DNA of 64,000 bases from Strix aluco (taxonomy: Eukaryota; Chordata; Aves; Strigiformes; Strigidae): positions 8,723,698-8,787,697 of the forward strand of contig NC_133939.1 of NCBI RefSeq assembly GCF_031877795.1. The letters run 5' to 3'. Numbering within the stretch: the first letter of the stretch is position 1; each line of letters starts with the position of its first letter. Position numbers and translations under genes: made by a program. The notes beneath the pieces are model-generated. The model saw only the letters and a program-made list of their open reading frames with translations, ran no database searches and was not told the DNA's origin. Below are positions 1-14,357 of the stretch, piece after piece.

Positions 1-3000
1 CAAAACTGTTTCTCTGAATGCTATTTAGATTGGAAGTACGAGCAGTTTATTTTGAAGAGGGAATCAGACAATAAATTATCTGTACCTGCAAATATCCCAT
101 GGTTAACTAGTAATACCTTCTTTTATGCTGAACAGTACTAGTACCCAGCATTGATACTGTTCACTGTACAATACGCACGCATATCACATGAAATACAACA
201 AAGAAAGAGTCACAGGGATGAACTACCGCAGCCTAACATATGGCAGCAACTAGTGTAGTAAACAGAAGCAATAGTATACGAGAAAAAGAGAGATACTATT
301 GGACAACACTTTCCTCAGCTAAGAAATTATGGGCCTTGTAGTTACAGCACAAGTGGAGGAGACAGGAAATCTGGGATTTATTCTGGGATCTGTCACAGAT
401 TTCCTGTGTGGCTTTGAGAAAGTCCTGTGGGGTTAACTTCAGCCATGAGGCTTTCTTTCCTCTGAGAGCAGCTTGTACCCATATCTTGACAACCCCTCTG
501 TAGTGTGAGCTAATTAACACAAAAGGTAAGATGTTACTAGAGCCACTTTTGTATATAAGCAACAGCAAAGTCAGGATCTAATACAGGTGAAACAATATGA
601 TCAAAAGCAGGCTAGGCAATAAAAGTACAAATACAAAGGCAGGCAACATACCCCTTTCTAGGAGCTAGCAGGGAGGGAATAAAAAGAACATGCACTCCAG
701 CCATTGACTGGTGCCGTTGTTACACAGGTGGAATCAGGAAGCAGCCATTTATTTTCACTGGAAGCCAACACCCCATTTCCCTGCTTCCTTCCAAGATGAA
801 AAACTAAGGGGAAAATGTAAAAAAACCAAACAAACCAAACCCACAAAAAACCCTGTACCTCCTTTACTATTTTCACACATGAGTACATCCTCCTCATGAA
901 ATCTAGCCACCAGGGGTGGGAACCCAAGATACTCATTCTTCTATATGGTATCTTCACATACTTTACAAAATTAGCACAGAGTTTTCAGTTACACAAAGTA
1001 TTACGGTCATTTCAACAGGTCAGTTTTATTTATCAGTCCTGGGTGGTTTAAAGTCTCAGATTTGAGCAAAATAGAATAAATCCCACATGTTCCTGTTGTG
1101 AGCTCATACCCTTTTGGGTTCTTCTGGCTGGAGAGAAGGTTCCACCCATTCTCTGAGGACTAGCCCAACATTAAAATAACTAACCCACAACAATAAACCA
1201 TCCTGTATTTTAGGTCACTTGCCCAGTGCTCTCAGATGATCCATTTTTATCCTCTACATTCTGAGCTATTTTGTTTCTACTCAATGTTGCTACCTACAAG
1301 GGAAATAAAACATCAGGAGATGGCCCAATGCTGTCCTCAACTTCAGTGTAACATGTCTTGAACAAGGCGTTACACAACTGAATTTCCTACCTGTTAGCCA
1401 ATATGGTCATTAAATCACAGTAGGTACTTTTACTTGTTTCAGTGATGGTAGTAGATGCTCGAATGCTAACAGAGCACTTAATGCATTTATAAATTTTGTT
1501 ATTTATAGTCAATAAACAAATAAAAAACAGTATTTTGGGCAAATGAAAATGCAGTCTAGAAAAGCCTTATTTTGAATTTGATCTGTGTGAAGAAGAATTT
1601 ACCTAACTTCTGAAGTAAACTGATTTATTTTAGTAGTTTCATCAAATCTTAAACTGAAGAATGACTTGCTCAGGCTTTTGTTTTCAGGGAAAGAGAAGAC
1701 TGGCATCAGACTTTAGGGTCATAATATAACATTACATGTCAATCTCCTAAATCATCCTAAAAAATGAAAGATGTGACAACATATGGCTGCATCCATATAA
1801 TCCTGAATCACAAATTTAGTTAAGAAATTGCCTTTATAGAATGTGATTAAATTTCTAGGAGACCTGAAACCACATTTCACCCCTGAAAATGAGGCATCTG
1901 GTTTCTCAGAGATACCAGTTGCTATTCTTCCAATATGGCTCTCAACTGGGTCTGCTGAGCAATTGTAAGAAACCAGTCATTTCACTGAAAGTCCTAACCA
2001 GGAACAAGTGGATGCTGGTTCTATTCTGGCCCACAAGCAGCACAACTCTAGAAAAAACAGGAAGCAAGGTAAGAACTTGTGTTCTAGGCTTCAGGCTCAG
2101 GACTGAAATCAGATTTGAATAAAGATGTAAATGCAAACCCCAAAATCAAAGCTTTATTATATAACAGGAAGCTCAGGATATGGGGCCACACAGTCCTTTT
2201 GTTCACTATAAGTGTCCTCTTTCTGGTGTGGGAGCAAAACACATCCTTACACATTCTTTCACTGTCTGCTCACACTCATCCTCTCTTCCTCCTCAGACCC
2301 ATGTGCAGCCTGACCCTCCAAGAGCTCAACCAGCTTCCAGGTGGCAGAGTCACCGTGCAGATTCCAACATCTTGCCAAACCAAAGAACCTTCTCCTGATT
2401 TGGGCCTAGCATTCAGCCCTCCTCCTCTTAACTAGCTCCTATGTATATCTACAGGCACATTCCCAGAAACATGTCAGGCCTAATTATCCATCAGAAGACA
2501 TTAAGCATTCCACTGATTCTAAAGAGATACAGCATTAAAACACAGCAAATTAATTGACAAGGTGTTTTTCTCTTCCTAAGGGCTCTAAGGACACTACAAC
2601 AAAAATGTCCTGGACATAATTTTTCTGTTTAAATCCATAACAGCTCTACAATAAAGAGATTTCAGACCCAAGGTATAAAACCAACATCTTCCTCATGTCT
2701 CCAGTTTAAGTTCTATTGCTGTTGGACACATTTAAGAATCTGTCCCAGTAAAATGTATCTGATTGCCATTTATTTTTCCAATTAATTTTTTCCTTTGCTG
2801 TTGTATCAGAATCTTTATGAATCTTCTCGGACAGTTGGAAATTTAAGTTTATGGTAAAAACCCCTTGTTTTGCAGAGGTGCAAGTCAGTCAAATCTCTAC
2901 AAAAATTAACTCTTAAGTAGAAGATTATAACATACTTCTGTATGATATGCATTTCGTTTAAGTTTTTATTTTCTGGTTTTAAGAATTCAAATCTATCTAT

Positions 3001-4318
3001 CTTTACACAAACCTCATTCACATATATCCGTGTTTTCTAGCACTAGCATTACTGCTTCGTCTCCCTACTACTTTATATCATCGTGTGTTAAATGCAATTG
3101 TAACCTACCTGGGGCTGGTCTTACTGACCTAAAATAAGTGGAATTTACACAGTTTTATACCTTCAGCGCTTAGGGATTCCAGATGATGTGGCACACCACA
3201 GCATTTCTCCTCAACAGCAAATACTTCCTGCCCATGTTCCATTGTCTCCCAGGAATAGCAAAACCAGGTTCCAGTTTGCAAATACAAAGTAAGAAAGACT
3301 TTTCACATCTTTTTATAAGAGAAGAAAAACAAAAAGTCTTTACCTTATTGTAGTTTCAATAATGACACAAAATTTCTAAACCAAACATTCCTTTCAGTGC
3401 TGTTCATTTTTAGCCTTGGTCATCCTGTCTAAAGCATCTTGGGAAGTCTTCTATATACTGTGATAATAGGAACAACAGAAGAGTCTCTCAATTACAGTAG
3501 TATCAAATTTGGGGCATGTCTTTTTTTACTGTATGTTTGTGTAACATACAGCATAATGGGCCTCTAATTCTGACACAGATTTCTGGGAATACAGTACAAC
3601 AAAACCAAAATAGAAGAGAGGGTGAAGGTGCCACTGCAGTTATGACTAGGGTGTTCTAAGCATAGGCAGGAACCTAAACTCATCCAGAAGGGATTAGAAG
3701 ACCAGATTGTTTACCATATAAGACAAAAATGCAAAGAGTAGTTTTTAATAAATATTTTCATGCTGTTACTAGATTTTGACAACAATATAATTTTGTTAAA
3801 ATATCATAAGAATAGTTTATTATCTCACAGCATTCCTTGAAAATCTAAACTCTCTTGAGTTCCACAGAGCTGTACCAGATAATGGACATCAGAGCAGTGT
3901 CCGTCTGTTGTCCGTCCTAGAAAACTGGCACCTCAGAAATGAACTAAAGTTAACACTCACCAACGTTAAAAAAAATCTCCTCCAAAACATGGTATTGCTC
4001 TACATGCAAATCTGATTCCCAGAATCCTGAGGGCAGGTATTTAGGGGTGCTTGTGTCTCAGATATGTTCAACTCATAGTCTTGGCTTTTATATTGATTCA
4101 GTGTGGGTATGGGTACAGAATTATCTTAATTAATGTAAGGAAATAAGGTCTAATCATAGGGGGGTAGGTTCTGGCCCAATTCCAGTTGGAGTAATTACAC
4201 TTTGCCTTCCTGAATTCTCATTTAACATAGGACACTCTAACAAGGTTGTGTGCTTTTTCTAACCTATGAAGAGAGGAGAGTAATTCCTGGAAGCCAACAT
4301 GCTAAACAGGAGAGAGTT

Positions 4319-4333
4319 TATATATATATATAT
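4319..4333. repeat. Short (TA)n run
   Basis: Fifteen bases of alternating T and A inside AT-rich intergenic DNA. It is simple sequence only, with no sign of function. Confidence 0.85.
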
Positions 4334-7300
4334 TTGTAAGATACTCTTAAATACCACTAGGTAAAATAAAATAATTATTCTAAAAGGAAGAAGATACTCA
4401 TCACAAATCAGCCTACTATTTATTAACATAAATGCAAAATGAAAAAAAATAACCCACCACATATTGATCTCTTCAATATAATTTCTTCACTGGGGCTTCA
4501 TTACCTGACCACTGAAAAGATGCCAGGCCTGCGCAGGGCACTCTCGGTTTAATTTTGTTCCAATAAGTACTGACATGTAAAAAGCACATGTGTGGGTTGA
4601 TGCCCCAACATTTAAACATCCTTTCTATATAACCTGATCTTAAATGGGTTTTCACTTCTTTGGCGTTCACCTCCAACAGTTCTGCAAAACTTTATCCAGA
4701 AATGAAACACCATGAAATTCCTTACAACCAAAGTTGAGTTACAGCAAAAGAACATGCACAGGGATATGGGTGCCAACCACTTTGCTTCAGAGTCATGTCA
4801 AAAACCACCAGCCACACTCAGCCAGAAGTGCTGACCAGAGGGGTTGCCACTAAAGATACATGATTTGACCTGTGACTACTTCATGTGAAACACGACAAGG
4901 TCAAATTATCTGGAACTGGGTGAAGGACAGAATAAAACAAATATATATTTTTTTAATAATCTCTGAATACTTTTAAGCTTTTATGACAATTACTAAAAGT
5001 CCTCGTTGTTATAAGCATTTACCTTGCATTTAAATGTGGTATGTATTGTCCTTGACATATTGCTATCATTTACAATTATTCATTGATTTGAACCATTTGA
5101 TTGATGAAAAAAGCAGTGAGAGCTGAGGAAAGATAAGCACCAGTTTGATCATTTAGTGACACAAGCCCAGAGACTCAGATGCTCTGTTTGTGTCAGAAGC
5201 CACACATGTGCTGCAATAGCTGACTAAATGGCCCAGGAATCCAGGTCACGCCTGGCTTTCCAGCCTTCTGTGGCAAAGAAGCCCAGGCACAGGTAATTAA
5301 TGATGCTTAAGCTGGAACCCAGGTACAGAACACATATAAAAACTTTTGAAGAACTCTATTCCAGTACCATCTTTCCCCCTTGCATTTTGCAACACACTGT
5401 TTTTGTGTGAAAAGCTATGAGCTAAAGACACCTTCATCAATAATTGGATAACATGCTTTATCACCATTCCTGTCTAAACTACAGTATAACTGTTTTACTT
5501 TATTAAATGTGACATTTCCAGATCTTTTTATACGTGATAGCAGATAAAACTTTAAAAATAGTTAAAAATTTTTTTTCTTTTACTCTGTCGTTATTACCAT
5601 GGAACAGGCCTTCAGCTGGAATAGGTTCTTGTGTATCATAAACTTCAACAGAGGTTTGTCATCTTTCACTAGTTATTTTTGTTATATATTTAGGAAATAA
5701 TTACAAAAAAATATTATCTATCTCTTCCAGGAAGGAGAGAAAGCATAATTATCTCTTTCTAATTACTGAACTTTGGCTTCCTCAGAATATTAGCATCAGA
5801 TATATTTAGCATCAAGATTTCTATGTTCACTGATACATTAAGTTTACTCTTCATTTATTTTAATGTTCCAAGGATATTTTACTGAACACTCACTACAAGA
5901 CCTTCAACTGTGTCCACCCACATCCTGAAATTTTCTCTCCACCTAATCCCGCCTTATGCCATATCAGAGTAAATATTTATCTTTTTTTTTTTACAAAATA
6001 CATTTCTTCCAGCAAAACTTACACACCCCATAGTATTTTCCATGTTATTTTAAAAAGCTTGTGTAGCATTGCACCATCTGTGTGTACATAAGCGTGTACA
6101 CATGCTACCCCCGCCCCAGCACATACACAGAGCTGTTGTTGAAAACTTTCATTAAACCTTTGTAAAGGAAGTCCATCTGCCACAGCTCAGGATGTCCTGT
6201 TTCTGTGAGGGGCTTTGGCTATTGCTTGGCCATTTTCTCATTGAAAACATAAGTAGGAGACTTGAGAGCATTTAGTCCTGCTACTATTAAAACAATCTGA
6301 TTTGGAAAGGGTGTTTTGAAGGGTTTTTCCCCACCTGCTGGGAATCCTGAGGCATGGACACCTCCTCAGACATAGCACACTTGGTTTAGTGTCCTCTGTT
6401 CTGGTGGTGCCAATGGGAAGAACAGGGGGAAACAATTCTTTCTGTAAGGATGGGATACATTCTGGTCATCGAGATAATCTTGCAACACAGCTGTTGTTCC
6501 CCAGCAATAGCTGTGTCCCTGGTTGCCTTTCAGTCCAAACCATAATGCAGCCCAGTCAGGCCTTGTGGGCTCCTGGCAGTGGTGTTCCAGCAGAGCAGGT
6601 GAGCTCCTGACCCTGCTGGCTGCTGAAAGCAGCAGTGCTTCTGTGACCTGGCCCATCAGAGCAGGTGGGCCTCATCACACTCTGACCCAACAAGGGCTAT
6701 GCATGCTCCTTCCCTGTTGGAGGGAAGCAACAGAGACCCTTGGCTTCTAAACTACTGGGGACAATTTGAGGTTCGCATCCGCTCATAACATATACTTGCT
6801 TGTTTTAAGAGACTGGTTGCTTTGTAAGAGGATGGAGGCAGCTCTGTGGCTAGTTTGGATTCTGATTTCATTTTGAGTTATTGAAAGACAACCAACAAGT
6901 TCAAACATCAGGAAAATTCTTTCATGATTGATTAGTGATATTTATTTTACTTTAGTACTGCTCTCCAAAATGTTCAGTTTTAATTTTACAGTTGATTAGT
7001 CTATAAACTGCAGAGTCTCCAATCTCATTTCCACTGAGCAAGGGTTTTCCTTGCTTCATTTGGAAATAAAGGATTGTAGCTACCAGAGGTAACAGTTTAC
7101 ACTTACACACAGTGGTTATGAGTACCCCCAAAAAAATGTTCTCAGTGGGGACAGGTATCACACTCAACCAAATGAAACTAAATGCCACAGGGGTATGCCC
7201 TTCTACCAGGAAAAGAGGAGAGAAAAGCACAATGGGTGAAAAAAAGAAAGTGCATGAGGGATCAAAAATGTCAAAATAAAGCATCAGCGGGGAACATGGA

Positions 7301-8244
7301 GCAGAGAGCCCCAACAGCAAGAAAGAAACTGGGGTGGAGAAGGGTCATTAATAAAGGCCTTAAACATCTTATTCTTCCCATGCAGACTTCCTCTTCCCCA
7401 CATTCTCCTCCCCTCAGATAGCCATGTTTCCAAAATGGAATGTTTGTCACAAGACAGCATTGGATGCTGCACTAGGATGGGAAGGACAAGGGGGAGAAAC
7501 TGGAAATAAAATGGCTGCTCTATGCTATGCCTCTCCTTTTCAGCCTAGAAAGCAGCAATGCCTATAATAAGAGAAAGAATGAGACAGCGCTACATTCATC
7601 CTACCATCACTGAGTCCTAAGATCCAACAGGAACTAGAAGCCATTGTCAGTCCTTCAATCAGTTTCACTGGAACAGAACATGAAGCAGCCTCTTAATCCC
7701 CCTGTCCCAAGAGGCAGACACACAGCCTTCCTGTGCTGCTGAGAATACACCAGCGGGCAGAGGGAATGGAACATTCTGTGGTGTCTTAGGCATAATGTCC
7801 ATCTGTAATAGTCCTGGTGGGTCCTCAGCTTTAAAAATCTCCCTCTTGTTTGTACAGCAATAATACATTGCATGCAAAATTGTACAGAGACACATTAAAG
7901 TCATATCATCATCTCACGCTTCTAAGAATTATTTCTGCCTACATTTCTGTAAGGTGAGATAATTAACTTTGCCAAACATAGGACAAAGTGAGACTTGCTG
8001 GATAAAGAGGCAGGATTTTAAAAAGTCAGGCTGTTTGGAAAAATTGAAAGGCCATTGCACAGCTAATTCAAAATTCTATTAGAATTTAAAATAATACCTA
8101 GTCAAAAGCTCTCGAACTTACATGACAGCTACCCATTAAACACTTTAATAATTTTTTTAAATTAATATATTTCATTAGGCCTAATGAAAATTAAAGTAGG
8201 AATACATACAGTAATACTTCACTTTTACTATCCATCCAATCAAT

Positions 8245-8350
8245 CTGTATTTTAAACCTAGGGGAACTAAGAAACACAAAATGGGAAAGTGACTGACCCA
8301 GAGTCACCAAGAAGTCTGTGGCAGTTATTAACAGAACTCATCTCCTAGCT
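8245..8350 (+). repeat. MIR-like SINE fragment (degenerate)
   Basis: The segment follows the order of the conserved part of MIR-type SINEs. A 'ggaactaagaaacacaaaat' stretch corresponds to the 'gaggaaactgaggcacaga' part of MIR. It is followed by 'aaagtgactgacccagagtcac', matching 'aagtaacttgcccaaggtcac', then by 'gtggca' and 'gaactca'. Similarity is by eye and heavily diverged, so it could be another CORE-SINE or coincidence. Confidence 0.45.
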
Positions 8351-9140
8351 AGGAATTGGTTTTATCTTGATAAAAAGTGACCCACACAGAGTGGGGAAGG
8401 GAGAGACCCAAACCAGTGAAACAGAGGTCGGATATGAGATGGAAAAGTAACACCACACTACACGTGATTTAACTACGTCATCAAAACACCCTCGATCTTT
8501 TTCTTAAAGACTCTATGCAGGATCGGGCCCTTTTGAATAAAATGTTAGTTGTGTAAGATCAGTGTTTAAGAAACCACTTCTTTTCAAGTCACCCAAAACC
8601 AACCAAATACTGATAAACTAACAACTGTTGCACTGGTTGTCTTCAAGATGACTCTTTAGCTCAAAATAGGGGTATAAGGTTGCTGTTCCTACCTAACACC
8701 TTTTTGCTTTGACTTAGTTTTTAAAATGTCCATTCTCATCAATGTCATGGCACCGAGTAAAAGGTTATTTGAGGAGATAGAAGAGGGCAACACACTAGCT
8801 GTCATTCCTTCCTGTTCTATGGTAAGGAGCATGCTGATGATATCAGGAACTGAAAATTCTCCCTTTTGGTAGATTAATCGATTGGAGAGCTTTACAGTAG
8901 ACCAAAAAATGAGCAAATGTACTCACAAGTCTAACTCATTAAGCAATGTTCCCCATGTAATTATAATGAAGGAAAAAGAAGGTTTGCAATGATTTTAGAG
9001 TGTAAAAACCGAGAATTTACACATTTTAATTGTTTTCATAATAAAAAGGCAATATTACAAATATTTTTGAAAGACGAGGACTCTTTCACGTGTTACGAGA
9101 CTTTTGCTAGTCATCGCTGTGTATGACACGCAGCCACACA

Positions 9141-9154
9141 GTGCCATCTAGTGT
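9141..9154 (-). promoter_or_regulatory. Candidate CTCF binding site
   Basis: Read on the minus strand, the 14 bases are ACACTAGATGGCAC. This matches the common CTCF core CCASYAGRKGGCRS at all positions but the first. It lies in otherwise AT-rich DNA about 8 kb upstream of the MRPS22 promoter. No occupancy or conservation data are available here. Confidence 0.4.
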
Positions 9155-12100
9155 TCCGTGGCCATACAGGGAATACCGTTGAGCACTTCGAAAGGATTAT
9201 CCGAATTATTTCACAATAATAGACACCGATTAGTTTTGATTTTCAGAAATACAGTACTGTGTGATAAAACGATCACATCTAATAGTTGACAAGGCAGATA
9301 CTATTCTGAACTACTATTAATTTTTGGGTAGTACTGAGGAAATTATTAGGAGAAAGCAAAAGAATGTCTGACTATAAAGTAAGCATCATTTAACTGTCAT
9401 CAGTAGGAGATATAATCATATTTAGAGCTTATAGTATATTGCACAGAATCACATATTGTACCGGCATTTAGATGAAGTTTGATCAGGTATACCATAAAAA
9501 AAGAGATGAGAGGAGAGGGAGAAAGAGTGAACTAATTAAAATGACATTTTGCTTTAAGGGCTGAAAAATGCCCAGCAAATGCACAGTTAATATCGGACAT
9601 AGTTATACAAAACTATACAGTACTGCTCTCACACTGCTCTGTTGCTCACAGTATCAGACCTAATTTTCTGCTGCCTCAGCACTCAAATTGTCCTGTTAGT
9701 TTTTGGATCTAAACTGAAACCATCCAAGAAATAGCCTACTTATTTGTAAGTATCAATCAAAAATTCCACTGCCTCCATACAAAGTAAATGGTACTTGGGT
9801 TGGAAGTAATTCTGCTGCACTGGAGCATGCAGGGAAAAATGAAGTGATCTCAGAGCTGCAGCAATGGATAATACCATGTGGATTGGCTGCATCGCAATAA
9901 TATCTTGTAAGGTTTAGGAAATCTTTGTGCTGTTGCAGAGATGCAAAGGGGACAGAATCTGATTCGCTTTTCCATGCAGCATATAAGCTCCCTTTCAGAG
10001 TCAGATCCTGAATTTGTACGTGGCCCAAACTAATTTTTTAAAATCAAAACTCAGAAGAAAATCATTGACTCTGTTCAGTGACTGTCATGAAGACCAAAAT
10101 GTTTCCAACAAGCAAAACAGCCCAAGGGAGGGCTTGAACAGGGGGAGCAGGATGGTCTTAGATGTTTTGGCCAGTTATAAAACTGCATCTTGAGGCTATA
10201 GTTACCTGAAACGCTGTGACACAATCTGGAGGCTTGTTGCTAATGAAATGAGAAGATCCTGCTTCCACTCTTTTTCTCTCAGAAGCTCTGGCACTCATTA
10301 GACCCCTCTGTGATTTGATTCAGCTCAATAACCTGAAAGAAAATTATTCATTGTTTCCACTTGGATAATAAGCTGAGACTGTTTATGAAAAGATATGATG
10401 TGTGTGTATGGGGTGTTTGTAAGGGAAGGAACCAGAATCAGGCAGCCCAAAATAGGGTGAATAAAAGGGAGGACCAACACATTCCCCTTTTGCTGTGCAG
10501 TTGTAAAAAAATAAATCTAGCCAGATACAAACATTTGGGCTTTTAGCTAGCACTTTTAGCTTTTCATCTTAATTTTCAGTCTACTTGCTTGCTGTAAGGT
10601 TGTTTTTCATCCCCTTCCCCAACAAGGAAAGAATTCCACGCTTTGCCTTTGTGTCTCATACACTCATCCCTCTGACAAATGGGGGCATGCTGCACACAGT
10701 GCACAGGGCAGAGTTAGGCCTGTGTTTTTTATGTTTCTGTCACTAATATTTCTCCTGGCATGCTGGGCTGTCTGCAGTTTTTTTCCATTGAAACATTTTA
10801 TAAAGCCACTACTAGATCTCTCCAGCTGCCCGGCTACATTATTTATTTAGATATGTAATATGTGCCTTCATAAAGATCCAAGCACTTATTCTAGTCCAAA
10901 TGTACAAACATTGACATATGTTAACGATCATATCATGTATTGCAAAATGGCATGGCTAAGCGTACAGGGATTATGGGTACACAAGGAAAGAGCTGTGGTA
11001 ACACAGTGTGCAGGTTTCTACCCGTATACATAATCTCTGGAAACAAAAAGAAACATAAATGCAATCTCTCATTCAGTGCACAGCTTTAAAAGAGTTTGTA
11101 AAGAATATACATACGTATTTTGCCCCAGATTAAGCAGGTATAGCACCAGCTGAACCATTTTTGTTCATGCTGTTCTGGAAATCATCTAGTGACATCTTGT
11201 ACTCTACTCAGACAGTTTGTCCAAAAATGGATGGGAGTCTTCCTATTAACTCTAGTGGGCAACCTAATAAATGTCAAGAGGTTTACTTAGAAATAAATGG
11301 TAAAAACAATCTGATAACTATTTGACCAAATTAATTCTGTGTCTATTTTTGTTTCTAGGAGTTTCTCGATTTGCTTGGATAGAAAGAAAGTAACAAGAAT
11401 AGACACAACTGGAAACTGTTCTTGTGAGATACACCCTCCACTAAACAGCTGAATAACCATTTAATCTTGGACCTAAAGACAACCTTCATATCAAGCAGGT
11501 AAATAGAGTTGTTTGACTAGCAAATCAAAATACTTCTGCTTAAAACAAATGAAAAAATGTTAGATTTTAACAGCCTAATAGAAATGGCTGAGATTTAAAC
11601 TGACACTAAATTCTTTTAGCTCTGCTTCTGTGAGATAAAAATATCTTCTACTTTCTGAGCCTTTTCTTTCACTTATTTGATCATGAAGAGGAGATACTGT
11701 AGATTTATGTGTTGTTTGTACTGGAGAGCACAGCTGTTTTAGCTTTTCTGTCAGACCCCCAGGATCCTGTCTTTATAATGACTTTTTTAAATGCACAGTG
11801 GGTTTGCCTGAGCAAATTTAATTTGTATTACATTCTGGACCCAAAGGAAAGAAAAAAAAAAAAGAACAAAAAAACCCCTCCAGCACCACCTTTAGAAGAG
11901 AGGGGATTTTATTTTAAATAGTGTAAAAAAGTCCTTTAGTCTAGTATGGGTAAGAAATTGGTTAAAAAAAGTTGGCCCTGTCATGTAAGCTATTTAAATA
12001 TATAATAGCAAGCCAAAGGTACACATTGCCCTTATCAACAGCAACAATGAAGTAAATTAAAAAATGCATATTGTTAAATAGCAAACTACAGGAGCTTATT

Positions 12101-13419
12101 TCCATGAAAAATTAATTTGGGGAAAGAAGAAAGAGAAAACAAGGGGACAAGACAAATCCTAATAAATCCAGATGAATTCAAAGTAATCTAAGTTGAAAAC
12201 AGGAAGGCTTAGGGGCAATATGAAGAACAATTAGGAGGTTTAAGGAAAAATAATTACATAAACCAGAAGAAGGGAACTTGTGAAAGAATCCCGGAGACAG
12301 ATGGAGTATTAGAGGCAAACAGAATGTGAGAAGGGAATGGCATGTGGTTAAGAGTGGTTTTTTGGCATCACTAAACAACAAGATGGCCAGTTGTGAGGTA
12401 ACTGCTCTTTAAACTGGAAAAAAATAAACAAAGAAAATTATGATAGAGACTAAACCAGTTTTGCAGAAAATTAATCTATTTAACTGTGACAAGTCATCAG
12501 CTGAAAAATGTATTCACCTACTTCAGAAAGAATTGAAGAATGAAGTGGTTGTGTCTGTTAATAAAATCAGCTATTATCAGAAAAGGTTGGAAGAAACAAA
12601 ATTTTGCAGTTACCATTGAACAGGTATTAAAACCGTTTATAACTAGGATGATATGCTTCTGTGTCAGGTAAATTCATTGATATAATACTTAAAGGAAAAA
12701 ACATAAAATGATACAATAGTTCTGATGAAACTTGGATAAAAAAAGCAGGAAAATCATATCTCCAGGCTACTTTGGGTGAGTGACAAAATATGACAAAGTG
12801 TAACTAGTAGACACATCTGATTTGGATTTTTATGAAGCCTTTGACAATAGGCCAGGCAATACACTTAATACACATCTAGGTTTAATCTGGACAGTCTAGG
12901 TTTCAGAATATTCTGTCAGGTGTTAGGTTTCACTGAACACCAGATAAATACAATTATGAGAGCAAGGTACTGACCACTTGGGTTAGCAACAGGAGAAAAG
13001 GGAAAAATTGTAATTAACCTTTGAATTGGAGTGTGCTATCTCCTCCAAATATCCCTGTTCCCAGAGAATGAAACAAACCAACAAATCTGCCAGGATTCCT
13101 GCTCTGTCCTTCTGCTGTGGAAATAAAGGTATCAGATACGTCCCATCCTGCTCACATCTAACAATTTGTGCCGGACACCAGATTTAGTTCACAGTGCCCT
13201 GGCGAGTGCTTGGATTCAGATGGCCAGGACTTTAAATAGTGATGGAAGGAGAGAGAGGGTAAAAACTGATTAAGAAGGGGGAAAACAACAATTACTCAAA
13301 TCTTACCTTACTCTCAATAATATTGAATATTTACTATTATTTTTTTCCTGACAATTCATTTTTAAAAGATAAGTATTAAAAGAGCAGAAAGGAAGAATAA
13401 AATTTATTTGAAAAATATG

Positions 13420-13500
13420 GACTTAATTCAGAGCTTGCTGAAGTCAGGGAAGGACTTCCAATGGCTTTAATGGGCTTTGGCTCAAGCCCTCATAGTGTAG
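13420..13500 (+). repeat. Possible ancient amniote interspersed repeat
   Basis: A stretch with 'acttccaatggctttaatggg' character, followed by 'ctttggctcaagccct', resembles a motif common in old reptile and bird repeats ('gacttcaatgggctttggatcaggccc'). The match is short and recognised from memory of the pattern only. The family is not assigned. Confidence 0.35.
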
Positions 13501-14331
13501 CAAAAAACCCAATATAAACTTAAGTGGGATTTATATCCCTACTATAAATAATGTATGTGATCTCAATTACTGGAGACAGTATTTGTATATATCTAATTTA
13601 TCATTATTAAAGTGAGATTATGGCAGCTTTATGTGAGACAGAGGCAAATCAGGGTCATTACTGAGAAGAGTTCATTTACATTATCCACTATAACTGCTCA
13701 GACACTTTCATTCTTCATGTTTAAAATCTCAATCTTGCCCCCCTGTGGCCCATAGGAATATAACACACATTCATAGTGTAAATCCGTCTGAAACTAGACT
13801 GAAAATTAAAAATAAAGAGCACATATAATCCTTTTTGTTTTGTCATTTTCCCTTCAAATTTGAAACACAAATGTCAAATAGTCAAGGCACAAATAAAACC
13901 CAGAGGGACATTTGCTCTTCAATCTAAGCTTACTGTTAGCACTTGCTAAAACTGACAGCATGGAAGAAACAAGCTTGGAAGACTTTTGCATAATGTTTCA
14001 CTCATTATGTTTCACTAGGGATATTTACATAGGTGACAGAAGGCAGCTGTTCATGCAGGATGAAAATGGCTACAGTTGAGCTCAACTACTTCAGTTTCAG
14101 CGGGCATCTCAGTTACTATTTGTAAAAATTGGACTTTGTCCAGCAGAACTACCCATAACTCTGCCCTTGGAGGTAAGTTTGGCCCAGCAGCTTGGGACAG
14201 AGTTTCACAGCCACATTGATCTATCCCTGCTGTCAAGTATCAAAATGAAATTTGAAAATAAACCAGCTTCAGATCTCTATATGGCTTTAAGGTAGAAAAT
14301 AGGCTTTTTGATGTATTAGCAAATGCTCATG

Positions 14332-14357
14332 CATCATCATCATCATCACCATCATCA
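14332..14357. repeat. (CAT)n trinucleotide run
   Basis: A near-perfect CAT repeat of eight units with one interruption, in intergenic DNA. It is probably a short polymorphic simple repeat. Confidence 0.85.

Noticed and set aside
6366-6656. Overlapping frames on both strands around 6.4-6.7 kb
   Set aside because: There is no recognisable domain, no plausible splicing to other exons and no promoter. Mixed frames of this length are expected by chance.
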